A stretch of DNA of 64,000 nt from Ralstonia insidiosa (lineage in GTDB: Bacteria > Pseudomonadota > Gammaproteobacteria > Burkholderiales > Burkholderiaceae): contig NZ_VZPV01000002.1 of assembly GCF_008801405.1 (NCBI RefSeq), forward strand, positions 806,001 to 870,000, given 5' to 3'. Both the position numbers and the translations under genes were made by a program. The notes under the pieces were generated by a model. It ran no database searches, was not told the DNA's origin, and saw nothing but the letters and a program-made list of their open reading frames with translations. Below, in pieces: positions 33,114 to 40,804 of this stretch. Positions within the stretch are counted from its first letter, which is position 1; the number at the start of each line of letters is the position of its first letter.

Positions 33114-34352
33114 CTAGTGCAGGAGGGTGGCTTGGGCAATGCCAGCGGCTGCGCAGAGGGCCACCACGGCAAGCGGTGGCAGCTTCCACCGCGTTAGCAG
33201 GCAAAACCCGACGGCGGCAATCGCAAAATCCAGCGGAACATGCACCGCGCTGGTCCAAACCGGCGAGTACAGTGCGGCGGCCAGCACGCCAACCACGGCC
33301 GCATTCACCCCTGCCAACAGCGCCGCCATGGACTTGCGCGCACGCAGTGCCTGCCAGTACGGCAACGCGGCAACAACCAGCAGCAAACCAGGCAGGAAGA
33401 TGCCCGCCGTGGCGAGCAAGGCACCACCCAGGTGATTGGGCACGCCACTCATCATCCAGCCGAGAAACGCGGCGAACGTAAACAGTGGCCCCGGTACCGC
33501 CTGCGCGGCGCCGTATCCGGCAAGAAAGTCGCTGGACGTCACCCACCCCGTGGCAACCGTCTGCTCCTGCAGCAGTGGAAGCACGACATGGCCGCCGCCA
33601 AACACCAGCGCGCCGGAGCGGTAGAACGCGTCGAATACACGAACAGCATCGCCAGCGCCGGCTTGTACTAGCGCAGGCAACCCGAGCAACAGCACGCCAA
33701 AGAGCACCAGCGCGATGGCACCCGCGCTGCGGGAAATGCGAAACCCCGCGTGCTGCGCAGGCACAGCGGTGACGCCGGTCACGGATGTGTCTTGGCACAG
33801 CGCAAGGCCCAGCACCGCGCCGAGCGCAATAGCGATGAGCTGCGCATAGACAGAGGCCGTCAGGCCCAGCAGCACGATGGCTGCCAGTGCGATGCCGGCC
33901 CGACGCAAATCGGGGCACAAGCGCCGCGCCATGTCCCACACGGCCTGCGCAACCACGGCAACGGCCACCAGCTTCAACCCGTGGATCAATCCATCACCCA
34001 AGGGGCCGCCGAGCGTTGGCGCCAGCATGGCAAAGGCAATCAGCAGCACGACGGATGGCAGCGTGAACCCGCACCATGCAGCCAGACCGCCAAGCCAGCC
34101 GGCGCGCAGCAAGCCGATCGAAAAGCCGACCTGGCTGCTGGCCGGCCCCGGCAGGAATTGGCACAAGCCAACCAGATCGGTGAACGTTGCGTCGTCAAGC
34201 CAGCGCCGCCGCTCGACAAACTCGCGGCGGAAGTACCCGATGTGTGCCACCGGGCCGCCAAACGACGTCAGCCCCAGCTTGAGGAAGACAGCGAGCACGC
34301 CCAGCACGTTGGTTGCCTGTGCGGGCCGTGATGCATCCATGTTGGTGTCCAT
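33114..34352 (-). CDS. chrA: chromate transporter family protein
   Basis: 412 aa bidomain CHR-family membrane protein: two homologous halves of about 6 helices each. The first has FLKLGLTSFGGPVAHIGYFRREFVERRRWLDDATFTDLVGLCQFLPGPASSQVGFSIGLLRAGWLGGLAAWCGFTLPS. The second carries the related FYRSGALVFGGGHVVLPLLQEQTVATGWVTSSDFLAGYGAAQAVPGPLFTFAAFLGW. ChrA exports chromate driven by the membrane potential. No chrB or other chromate gene is next to it. Start at 34352 is chosen 17 bp after the upstream gene's stop; a longer frame from 34397 would overlap that gene. Confidence 0.9.
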   Translation of the reverse strand: MDTNMDASRPAQATNVLGVLAVFLKLGLTSFGGPVAHIGYFRREFVERRRWLDDATFTDLVGLCQFLPGPASSQVGFSIGLLRAGWLGGLAAWCGFTLPSVVLLIAFAMLAPTLGGPLGDGLIHGLKLVAVAVVAQAVWDMARRLCPDLRRAGIALAAIVLLGLTASVYAQLIAIALGAVLGLALCQDTSVTGVTAVPAQHAGFRISRSAGAIALVLFGVLLLGLPALVQAGAGDAVRVFDAFYRSGALVFGGGHVVLPLLQEQTVATGWVTSSDFLAGYGAAQAVPGPLFTFAAFLGWMMSGVPNHLGGALLATAGIFLPGLLLVVAALPYWQALRARKSMAALLAGVNAAVVGVLAAALYSPVWTSAVHVPLDFAIAAVGFCLLTRWKLPPLAVVALCAAAGIAQATLLH

Positions 34353-34369
34353 TGCTGTCTGCGCGCCGT

Positions 34370-34951
34370 TTAATGGATGTCGCTTGCCGCGTCCCACAGG
34401 TCACGCGTGCCGAGCGTTGCGTGCCAGGCTTCGAAGCGCGATCGCCATTGCTCAAAAGGCTCGCCCAGCGGGTGCCTGGGGTCGTCGCTCAACGCATAGG
34501 CCATGCCCTCGATCAGCCATCCGGGGCGGGTGGCCACCGCATAGTTGCCCAACACTTCCGCCTGCCGAAAGTGAATGAGCTCATGCGTTACGTAATAGGT
34601 TTGCCACCCACGTGGCGCGATGACCAGGCCGAGATTGCCCACGGCTTCTGCCGCACGCCGCCCAATGCCGAACGTATCGGCACAAGCCGCTGTCGTGCAG
34701 AACACCATGCGCGGTGCGCGCTGGAATGGCCCAACCACATCAGCGGTCTTGGCGTAGCCCTCCTGGTACAGCCGTTGCGCATCGCTCAGGCTGGCAATGT
34801 TGTCGGTGCAGATGTTGGGCAACGGGCAGGACACCCCCAGCATGAGCGATGGCGCAACAACCCGCAGCGGCTTGACGAAGGCAAGCGCTGCAGCGGGCAA
34901 TGCGATCAACAAGGCGGCACTGGTGGCCAGCAGGATCCGGGTGGGCTTCAT
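34370..34951 (-). CDS. putative exported zinc metallopeptidase-like protein
   Basis: 193 aa. N-terminal signal or anchor (MKPTRILLATSAALLIALPAAALAF), then a domain with several cysteines (GVSCPLPNICTDN, FCTTAACADTFG) and a gluzincin-like motif, THELIHFRQAEVLGN (H-E-x-x-H), with a downstream E in WLIEGMAYALSD that could be the third zinc ligand. This is the layout of small peptidase-MA-like proteins. It lies 17 bp upstream of chrA on the same strand and is probably co-transcribed with it, although no functional link between the two is known to me. Confidence 0.65.
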   Translation of the reverse strand: MKPTRILLATSAALLIALPAAALAFVKPLRVVAPSLMLGVSCPLPNICTDNIASLSDAQRLYQEGYAKTADVVGPFQRAPRMVFCTTAACADTFGIGRRAAEAVGNLGLVIAPRGWQTYYVTHELIHFRQAEVLGNYAVATRPGWLIEGMAYALSDDPRHPLGEPFEQWRSRFEAWHATLGTRDLWDAASDIH

Positions 34952-35040
34952 GGGTTGGCGGCAGAGAGATAGGCGGTGGCGAACATTATCAGGTATCCGC
35001 ACCGCCCGAGGGGTGCCGCCGCCACTGCGCGGCCGCCATG

Positions 35041-36057
35041 TCAGTCGTAGAGAATCTGCACCGTGACCACGGCAGTAAACGGTCCGATCTTCGGCGCGCC
35101 GAGCGGTTTGAGCGTGGCGCTCAGCGGTACATCGATATGCGTATCGGCAGCACCGAAGTTTGCCAGCGGAAACGGTTCACCGATCGGTAACTGTTGCCCG
35201 CGCTGATCCTGGATGCTGATGCCGAAGTTGCTGTCGGCGGTGGGCAGGATCAGATTGTTCTGCACCGGGTTGGCGGTTTCAAAGTAGCCGTTGATGTTGA
35301 CCGGTGTTGTGCACTGCGTCTTGTTTAGGGCCAGACTGAACGGCTTGGTGGGTGAGGTCGGTGAGAACCCGGTGGGTGTGGCCTGCACCTGCCCGAAGTT
35401 GACGATGCCAGGCTCGGGTGTGACCGTCACGTCAACAATGCATGGTGTGGGTTTCAGGTTGTCCAGCCCGCTCAAGATGTACTGGAAACTGGTGTTGCAG
35501 CAGTTGATGCCGTAAAAGCCATCAAACTGAAACGCAGCGTAGGTGTCTTGCGGAACGCCAACCCAGGTGCCACGTTTTCGAATGACGACCTGATAAGTGA
35601 TGCTCACGGGGATCTTTGGGCAAAGCCCTGCATTGAAATCCGCGTCCGAGCAAATGGGTACGACATAGCCGGTTGGCACGCCGGTGCCAGGCTGATTGCC
35701 TGCGCCAAAGTAGTCGACCCCCTTGTAGCGAATGCCAATTTCCAGCCCCCACGCTGCCGGGTCCATCTTGCCCGGGTTCGCATAGAAGCTGACAGGGTCC
35801 TCATAGGAGAGACCGCCGCGCAAGTCCTTGTAGCAGTAGCCGGTGGTGGTGCGGGTGGGTGAGATCCAGATGATGTAGCCGTCCGGCGCGTTGACCGGGT
35901 AGGTCTGCACAGAGCCGATAGGTTCGATGAACTTGTCCGCGCCGCCGGAGGTAAGGCAGCGCAGGGCCATTGCCGACTGCGAACCCAACAGGAACGCCAG
36001 AGCAAGCAGCGCTTGCATCAACACACGCTGCATCTGGCTGTAACGGACGGTGTTCAT
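35041..36057 (-). CDS. chaperone-usher fimbrial tip adhesin
   Basis: 338 aa. Signal peptide ending ...SQSAMA; then an N-terminal receptor-binding-type domain with cysteines (LRCLTSGGADKF, GYCYKD, ICSDADFNAGLCPK, INCCNTSF). A C-terminal pilin domain follows (about 210-338: GIVNFGQVQATPTGFSPTSPTKPFSLALNKTQCTTPVNINGYF...FTAVVTVQILYD), the two-domain plan of FimH-like tip proteins. The receptor cannot be predicted. It is last in the fimbrial operon; its ATG at 36057 overlaps the chaperone stop (ATGA). An upstream ATG at 36075 is possible but lies inside the chaperone gene. Confidence 0.85.
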   Translation of the reverse strand: MNTVRYSQMQRVLMQALLALAFLLGSQSAMALRCLTSGGADKFIEPIGSVQTYPVNAPDGYIIWISPTRTTTGYCYKDLRGGLSYEDPVSFYANPGKMDPAAWGLEIGIRYKGVDYFGAGNQPGTGVPTGYVVPICSDADFNAGLCPKIPVSITYQVVIRKRGTWVGVPQDTYAAFQFDGFYGINCCNTSFQYILSGLDNLKPTPCIVDVTVTPEPGIVNFGQVQATPTGFSPTSPTKPFSLALNKTQCTTPVNINGYFETANPVQNNLILPTADSNFGISIQDQRGQQLPIGEPFPLANFGAADTHIDVPLSATLKPLGAPKIGPFTAVVTVQILYD

Positions 36058-36791
36058 GGCTGCACGCTCCGGCACGTGCTGGCATCACACGTGTATTTGA
36101 CGGCGTTCTGGCCGCCCCAGTCATTCATGTGCGATACGTAGAGCGTAGCGGGCAATGCACCCGTGAAGTCCACCTCTGCGGTGGCCTTGGGTTCGACCAT
36201 CACTGCGTCGAACTTCAACACCTTCTTCTCTTCGCCCGCGGCCAGCTCAACCACGGTCACGTGGTAAGGCGTGGGGTTGTCGAACACCAGTTTGTGATGC
36301 GTGGCATCCAGGCGCAGCGTCATCGGCAAAGACACATCCTCATCCTGCTGAGGCTGCACGCCCTTGGGGCGGTAGAACAGTTTGATCTTGGAATGCAGCG
36401 CAATCTGGATGGCGTTCTGCACATCCGTCTTGGGCGGGATCTCGCGCACGTTCAGGTAGAAGACCGATTCACGATCGGTAGGCAACGCATCGCCCGGCAG
36501 CTTGACGATGCGCACGATGTTGCGCTCGTTTGGCTCAATGCGTTGCAGCGGTGGCAGCACCATGAACGGCGAGGTGATACGGCGGCCGGTGCTGTCTTCA
36601 ATCCACGATTGCACGACGTACGGGTACGTTGCGCTCTTGTTGGAGATGGTCAGGCTTTCCGATTGCGCATCGGCGTTATAGATGACACGGGTGCGATCCG
36701 GCACCACGGCCGCTTGAGCGGCGGCACACAGTTGCAGGGTGAGGGCAATGCCGGCTAGCCGGTAGAAATGGGTAGGAAAGCGTCGCTTCAT
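36054..36791 (-). CDS. periplasmic fimbrial chaperone (PapD/FimC type)
   Basis: 245 aa with signal peptide (cleaved after ...AAAQA). Two immunoglobulin-like domains. The subunit-clamping basic residues are visible: R in DRTRVIY at the start of strand A and K in LHSKIKLFYRPKGV. The family signature NIVRIVKLPGDALPTDRESVFYLNVREIPP is present. It donates a strand to fimbrial subunits in the periplasm and hands them to the usher. It overlaps the usher stop and the adhesin start by 4 bp each, so the three genes are translationally coupled. Confidence 0.95.
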   Translation of the reverse strand: MKRRFPTHFYRLAGIALTLQLCAAAQAAVVPDRTRVIYNADAQSESLTISNKSATYPYVVQSWIEDSTGRRITSPFMVLPPLQRIEPNERNIVRIVKLPGDALPTDRESVFYLNVREIPPKTDVQNAIQIALHSKIKLFYRPKGVQPQQDEDVSLPMTLRLDATHHKLVFDNPTPYHVTVVELAAGEEKKVLKFDAVMVEPKATAEVDFTGALPATLYVSHMNDWGGQNAVKYTCDASTCRSVQP

Positions 36792-39277
36792 GATGAGGGT
36801 GTCGGAGTGGGGTGGGCCGACGCCACGCAGGACATCGGGATCGGGTCTGGCGTCAGGTGGAGCGGCTGGCTGAGCGGGCCGATGTTGCAGACCGCTTGGT
36901 CCGCTTGTCGAACTGACAGCACGGTATCTGGGCGAATGCCCGCGAGATAGACGACGCCATGTTCACCAACGATGCCCAGCTCCTTGCCGCTGGTGAGGTC
37001 GATGACAGATGCCCCGAACGGCACTTCCTTGCCCGATGGCAAGGTCAATGCAACCAAGGCGTTGCTTCCATGCGTGGCGTCAAAGCGCAGGAAGCCGATG
37101 GCGCCGTCCGTCAGGACGACGCGCTGTACAGGGTTGGCCACCGTGGTTTCCAGTGACATGGCTTTGGTGTTGACGCGGGCGTCATACGGATTGAACGGCG
37201 CCACCGAGCCGATCACGGCGTAGCCGCGGGCATCCGTTCTGGCTTGCGAGCCCGAGAAGGCCACGTCAGGTACGCCGTCGGATGACACGAGCAGGCGTGT
37301 GTCGCCGTTCATGCCGACTGCGTGTGGTTCGACGCCGTACTGGGTGGCCACCAATGAACCATCCAGTTCAAGCGACGCCGCGCTGTAAGCGTTGCCCGTG
37401 GCCGAAGCCTGTGCGTTGACTTGCACGGCGCTGGTTTGCTTGCGCACGTTGGCGCTGAACGATGCGCGGCCATCGGTGGTGCCCGCGTAGGCGGCGTAGC
37501 TCAAGCCCTGGTCGTTGCCACCCGAGTAGCCGGTGCTGATGCTGGTGCCGCCCGTGCTGGACGAGGTCACGCTGGTGGACACCACTTGCCGGTTGCCCAG
37601 CGGAATCGTCATCGCCAGAAAGACCTGATTGCCGTTGCCCGTCACACCGCGTGTGTGATACGCAGAAACGTTGAGCGAAACGTTGCGCAGCGCGCCAATT
37701 GACACCGTGCGTGCCAGCGTCAAACCCAAACGATCGTCCGACGAACGGTTCCAGTAGCTCGTGTGGTCAATTGACACGAAGGTCGAGATATTGCCAAGGC
37801 GCTTAGCCAACGATACGGAAACGCGTTGTCGGCTGCCAGCCAACCCGGCGGCGGTCGGGTCTCCAAAGAACTGAGGGAAACTCGTATAGGTACTGTCGGA
37901 AAAGCGGTAGCCAAAGAAGCGCAAGTCCGAGTCGAGCGTGTCGAAGTGCTTGGCGTAGTTGAAGCGATACGACCGGCCTGTTTGTGTATTGCCAGTCCAC
38001 CACAGGCGGGCACGCGCGAAGGTCACGTCTGCGGAGACGGCGCCGAACTTGCCGAGATTCTTGCCCGCCCCCGTTGCCACGGACGTATAGCCATCAGCCC
38101 CGATCGCGCCGCCGTACACCGTCAATTCATGGGGCAGGCCGTAAGCGGCTTCGACAAAGCCAAAGGTGGGTGAAATGCCATTGCCGCCAAACAGGCGGGG
38201 TTGGCCGGTGGCGGCTTTGTAGCGCAACTCGCCTTCACGGGCGAGAAACGGCACGGCCGCAGTGGTGACGGTAAAGCGCTGCTCCGTACCGTCTTCTTCC
38301 TGCACGGTCACGTCCAGCGTGCCTTGCACGTTGGCGGAAAAATCCTGCAGCGCAAATGCGCCGGGTGGCACACGTGTGGCGTACAGCACGCGCCCTTGCT
38401 GCGACACCGTCACCGTGGCGTAGGTGCGCGCCACGCCGGTAATGGGCGCAGCGTATCCGCGCATGCCGGGCGGCAGCATGCGGTCGTCGCTCTGGATGGC
38501 TGCACCGTTCAATGCGAACGTGTCGAAAATGTCGGAGTTCAGGTACGTCTGCCCGAGCGATACCGTTGACTGGATGCTCGGTAACGCGCGGTAGGCGTAC
38601 AGCCGGTTGAACTGGAACGTCTTGCTCGACCCGCCAAAGTTGGCGGCCGAGCCCGAGGCTGTTTGCGCTTGATAGTCACCCCGCAAGCGCCAGGCGCCGG
38701 CATTCGCGCCCAAGGTGCCGTAGGCCTGCAACGTGTTGGTAGACCCGCCGGGTGCGTTTTGGGTGGTGCCGATGACGCGATAGTCGAGCATCGCGCCTGG
38801 AATGCCGTCACTCCAGCGCTGCGGCGGAATGTAGTTCGGGTCTGCATATTCCAGCGCCACTTGCGGCACCGTGATCAGGAGCTGACCCTTGCCTTTGTTG
38901 TGCCGGACAACGGTGCCATCGATGGCATTGATGTCAATGCAATGGCCGTCGTGCGTGCTGGGCAGTGCGTCTCGGGTGGCGGGCTTCAAGCCGAATTGAT
39001 CGACCAGCGTGGCGGGCAGGCACGCCTGACTCAGGCCAGGGTCTGACGGTGACTGCATGAACACGATGCTCTCGCGTTGCAGCAGCTGGCCGTTGAGCAC
39101 CACATCCAGCAGGTACGTGCCCGGTGGCGTGTAATCGGCGCGCGCAAACTGTGTGAGATTGACGTCGTCCGCTCCGTCGATGCTGAGGAACGACGAATTG
39201 AATTCCGTGGCCCGAGCGTTTGCGGCCAGCCAAATGCCTGCGATGCTGGCGCAGAGGACCCGTAGCTTGAAGTTCAC
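36788..39277 (-). CDS. outer-membrane fimbrial usher (FimD/PapC type)
   Basis: 829 aa with signal peptide, full length for the family. Order: N-terminal chaperone-binding domain (EFNSSFLSIDGADDVNLTQFARADYTPPGTYLLDVVLNGQLL), 24-strand beta-barrel with plug (about 130-650), and two C-terminal domains closing with a cysteine pair (AVCNIGPLSQPL...MSCVAS). It exports and polymerises pilus subunits. It lies 93 bp downstream of the pilin gene, with a strong terminator between, so usher, chaperone and adhesin are expected at lower levels than pilin. Confidence 0.95.
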   Translation of the reverse strand: MNFKLRVLCASIAGIWLAANARATEFNSSFLSIDGADDVNLTQFARADYTPPGTYLLDVVLNGQLLQRESIVFMQSPSDPGLSQACLPATLVDQFGLKPATRDALPSTHDGHCIDINAIDGTVVRHNKGKGQLLITVPQVALEYADPNYIPPQRWSDGIPGAMLDYRVIGTTQNAPGGSTNTLQAYGTLGANAGAWRLRGDYQAQTASGSAANFGGSSKTFQFNRLYAYRALPSIQSTVSLGQTYLNSDIFDTFALNGAAIQSDDRMLPPGMRGYAAPITGVARTYATVTVSQQGRVLYATRVPPGAFALQDFSANVQGTLDVTVQEEDGTEQRFTVTTAAVPFLAREGELRYKAATGQPRLFGGNGISPTFGFVEAAYGLPHELTVYGGAIGADGYTSVATGAGKNLGKFGAVSADVTFARARLWWTGNTQTGRSYRFNYAKHFDTLDSDLRFFGYRFSDSTYTSFPQFFGDPTAAGLAGSRQRVSVSLAKRLGNISTFVSIDHTSYWNRSSDDRLGLTLARTVSIGALRNVSLNVSAYHTRGVTGNGNQVFLAMTIPLGNRQVVSTSVTSSSTGGTSISTGYSGGNDQGLSYAAYAGTTDGRASFSANVRKQTSAVQVNAQASATGNAYSAASLELDGSLVATQYGVEPHAVGMNGDTRLLVSSDGVPDVAFSGSQARTDARGYAVIGSVAPFNPYDARVNTKAMSLETTVANPVQRVVLTDGAIGFLRFDATHGSNALVALTLPSGKEVPFGASVIDLTSGKELGIVGEHGVVYLAGIRPDTVLSVRQADQAVCNIGPLSQPLHLTPDPIPMSCVASAHPTPTPSS

Positions 39278-39325
39278 GTCGATGAGGCCGGAGGAACATC
39301 CGGCAGGCGAGGCGGAAAAATGGAA

Positions 39326-39358
39326 GAAAAAAAGGGGGGCTTGCGCCCCCCCTTTCGG
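39326..39358 (-). terminator. rho-independent terminator/attenuator between pilin and usher genes
   Basis: Read on the minus strand: GGGGGGCG-CAA-GCCCCCC followed by TTTTTTTC. It lies directly after the pilin stop (39371) and before the usher start (39277). The position fits an intra-operon attenuator that gives many pilin copies per usher. Confidence 0.85.
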
Positions 39359-39370
39359 GCACAGCTCTAC

Positions 39371-39883
39371 TTACTGGTAGCGGACCGTGAAGTTGGCCAC
39401 CGAGTTGGCCAGACCCGGCGTGACCGTTGCGGCCGTGGCTTCGTACATGGCTGCGAACTGAATGGTGTTGTTGCCGTTGGACAGCACCACCGGAGCCTTC
39501 TGCTCGGTGCCGTTGTTCAGGTATTCGCCGGCGGCGGTCTGCAGACGCACGCCAACGTGGCCAGCGCTGCCGGTGGTGGCGAACAGGCCCGGCGTGACGG
39601 TGTCGGCGGTGCCAGTGAACGTGAAGAACGCGTTCTTGGCGGTGGTTGTATCGCAGTCGGTCAGCTGAACGTTGAACGGCACAGCTTGCGAGCGATCACC
39701 CAGCTTGGCGAATACGTGTGCCGGCACTTGGCCCAGCGGCACGGTTTGATCCAGCGTGTCAGGGCTGATGCCGCAGGCGCCAGCAACGATTTCACCGTTG
39801 AAGGTGATGGTGCCCGGGTTGCCAGCGGCAAAGGCGGAAACGGAAAGGGCTGCGAGAGCGGCAGCTGCAAATGCTTTTTTCAT
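39371..39883 (-). CDS. major fimbrial subunit (FimA-like pilin)
   Basis: 170 aa. Sec signal peptide MKKAFAAAALAALSVSAFA. The N-terminal donor strand is AGNPGTITFNGEIVAGACGI, a conserved disulfide pair is formed by Cys in GACGI and TDCD, and the C-terminal beta-zipper strand ends VANFTVRYQ with the penultimate-type tyrosine. These are the hallmarks of type 1-like pilins assembled by donor-strand exchange. It is the first and presumably most expressed gene of the operon. There is no Shine-Dalgarno sequence before the ATG; the minus strand reads CGCAACCTCC there, which is unusual for an abundant protein. Confidence 0.9.
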   Translation of the reverse strand: MKKAFAAAALAALSVSAFAAGNPGTITFNGEIVAGACGISPDTLDQTVPLGQVPAHVFAKLGDRSQAVPFNVQLTDCDTTTAKNAFFTFTGTADTVTPGLFATTGSAGHVGVRLQTAAGEYLNNGTEQKAPVVLSNGNNTIQFAAMYEATAATVTPGLANSVANFTVRYQ

Positions 39884-40032
39884 GGAGGTTGCGAATCAAA
39901 GAAGTTGGTAAGCGCGATGCGGTGTTTGTGCATGCGGAGCAGATTATTGGTCGGACGTGCAAGAACCGAAATGGGACGTGTTCGAATTGCCATCCAGTGT
40001 TGATGACACGCGTCAAATTAGAAAAATGCGAG

Positions 40033-40716
40033 TCATGACAGCGGGTCCATGTAGGCCGACGGTGATGCAGAAGACGAGATCAGTCCCATCTCTATCGCGT
40101 AGCGGAACAAATCCGCTTCTCGCTCAATGCCCAGTTTGCGCATGGCCATGATCTTCTGAGTGCTGATGGTTTGTTTACCCCGGTTCAAACGTTGAGCAAT
40201 GTCCCCAATCGACAGGCCCGACACAAACAAGCGGACGACTTCCATCTCCCGGCGTGTCAGAGGTCGCGAGCTTGGTCCTTGCAGCTCGCGCGACGCCTTC
40301 TGGATTGCCTGCATCGTGGGCGAGACGTACATTTGCGCTTGCATGGCCGCACGCAGGGCAAGTGGGATGTGTTCAACGTCATCGGATTTGCTCAACACAC
40401 CATGCACACCCGTTGCAACAATTCCAGCCAGGATGGCGGGGTTGTCCAGCATTGTTAGGACGACGATGCGCAATGCCGGGTAGCGGCGCGAGAGAAACGA
40501 GAGCAGCGGAACGCCGTCTCCATAGTCTCCGCCGGGCATGGCGTAGTCGGTCAGCAACACATCGCAGGGTTGGTGGTCCAGGAATGCCACGATCTCGGTC
40601 GAGCTGCTTGCTGCAGCACTGATCCGGATGTCGTGCTCCTGCTCGATTGCTGCGCTCACGCCAGCAATGACGGCAGGATGATCATCGGCCAATAGCACTC
40701 GGATTGGGGTATTCAT
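40033..40716 (-). CDS. RcsB/BvgA-like response regulator next to the fimbrial operon
   Basis: 227 aa NarL-class regulator. Receiver: acidic pair in LLADDHPAVIAGV, phospho-acceptor D57 in LLTDYAMPGGDYGDG (the long RcsB-type loop), T in VLTML, K in LSKSDD. HTH (about 150-210): RPLTRREMEVVRLFVSGLSIGDIAQRLNRGKQTISTQKIMAMRKLGI, ending in a short Ser-rich tail. It is encoded just upstream of the pilin gene on the same strand and downstream of the autotransporter gene, so it is the prime candidate for controlling both. ATG at 40716 is chosen from the alignment with the paralogue at 48844; the in-frame extension to 40848 runs into the terminator. Kinase partner: probably the hybrid kinase at 49262. 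Confidence 0.9.
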   Translation of the reverse strand: MNTPIRVLLADDHPAVIAGVSAAIEQEHDIRISAAASSSTEIVAFLDHQPCDVLLTDYAMPGGDYGDGVPLLSFLSRRYPALRIVVLTMLDNPAILAGIVATGVHGVLSKSDDVEHIPLALRAAMQAQMYVSPTMQAIQKASRELQGPSSRPLTRREMEVVRLFVSGLSIGDIAQRLNRGKQTISTQKIMAMRKLGIEREADLFRYAIEMGLISSSASPSAYMDPLS

Positions 40717-40746
40717 TGGATGTAACCCACGTTCACTAGGTCGGTT

Positions 40747-40772
40747 GAAAAACGGCCCCCAAACGGGGGCCG
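40747..40772 (-). terminator. rho-independent terminator of the autotransporter gene
   Basis: On the minus strand GGCCCCC-GTTT-GGGGGCC is followed by GTTTTTC. It lies 33 bp past the stop of the trimeric autotransporter gene and just before the response regulator start at 40716. Confidence 0.8.
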
Positions 40773-40804
40773 CCTTGTGCACATCGATAGGCTGATCTAG
40801 CCGG

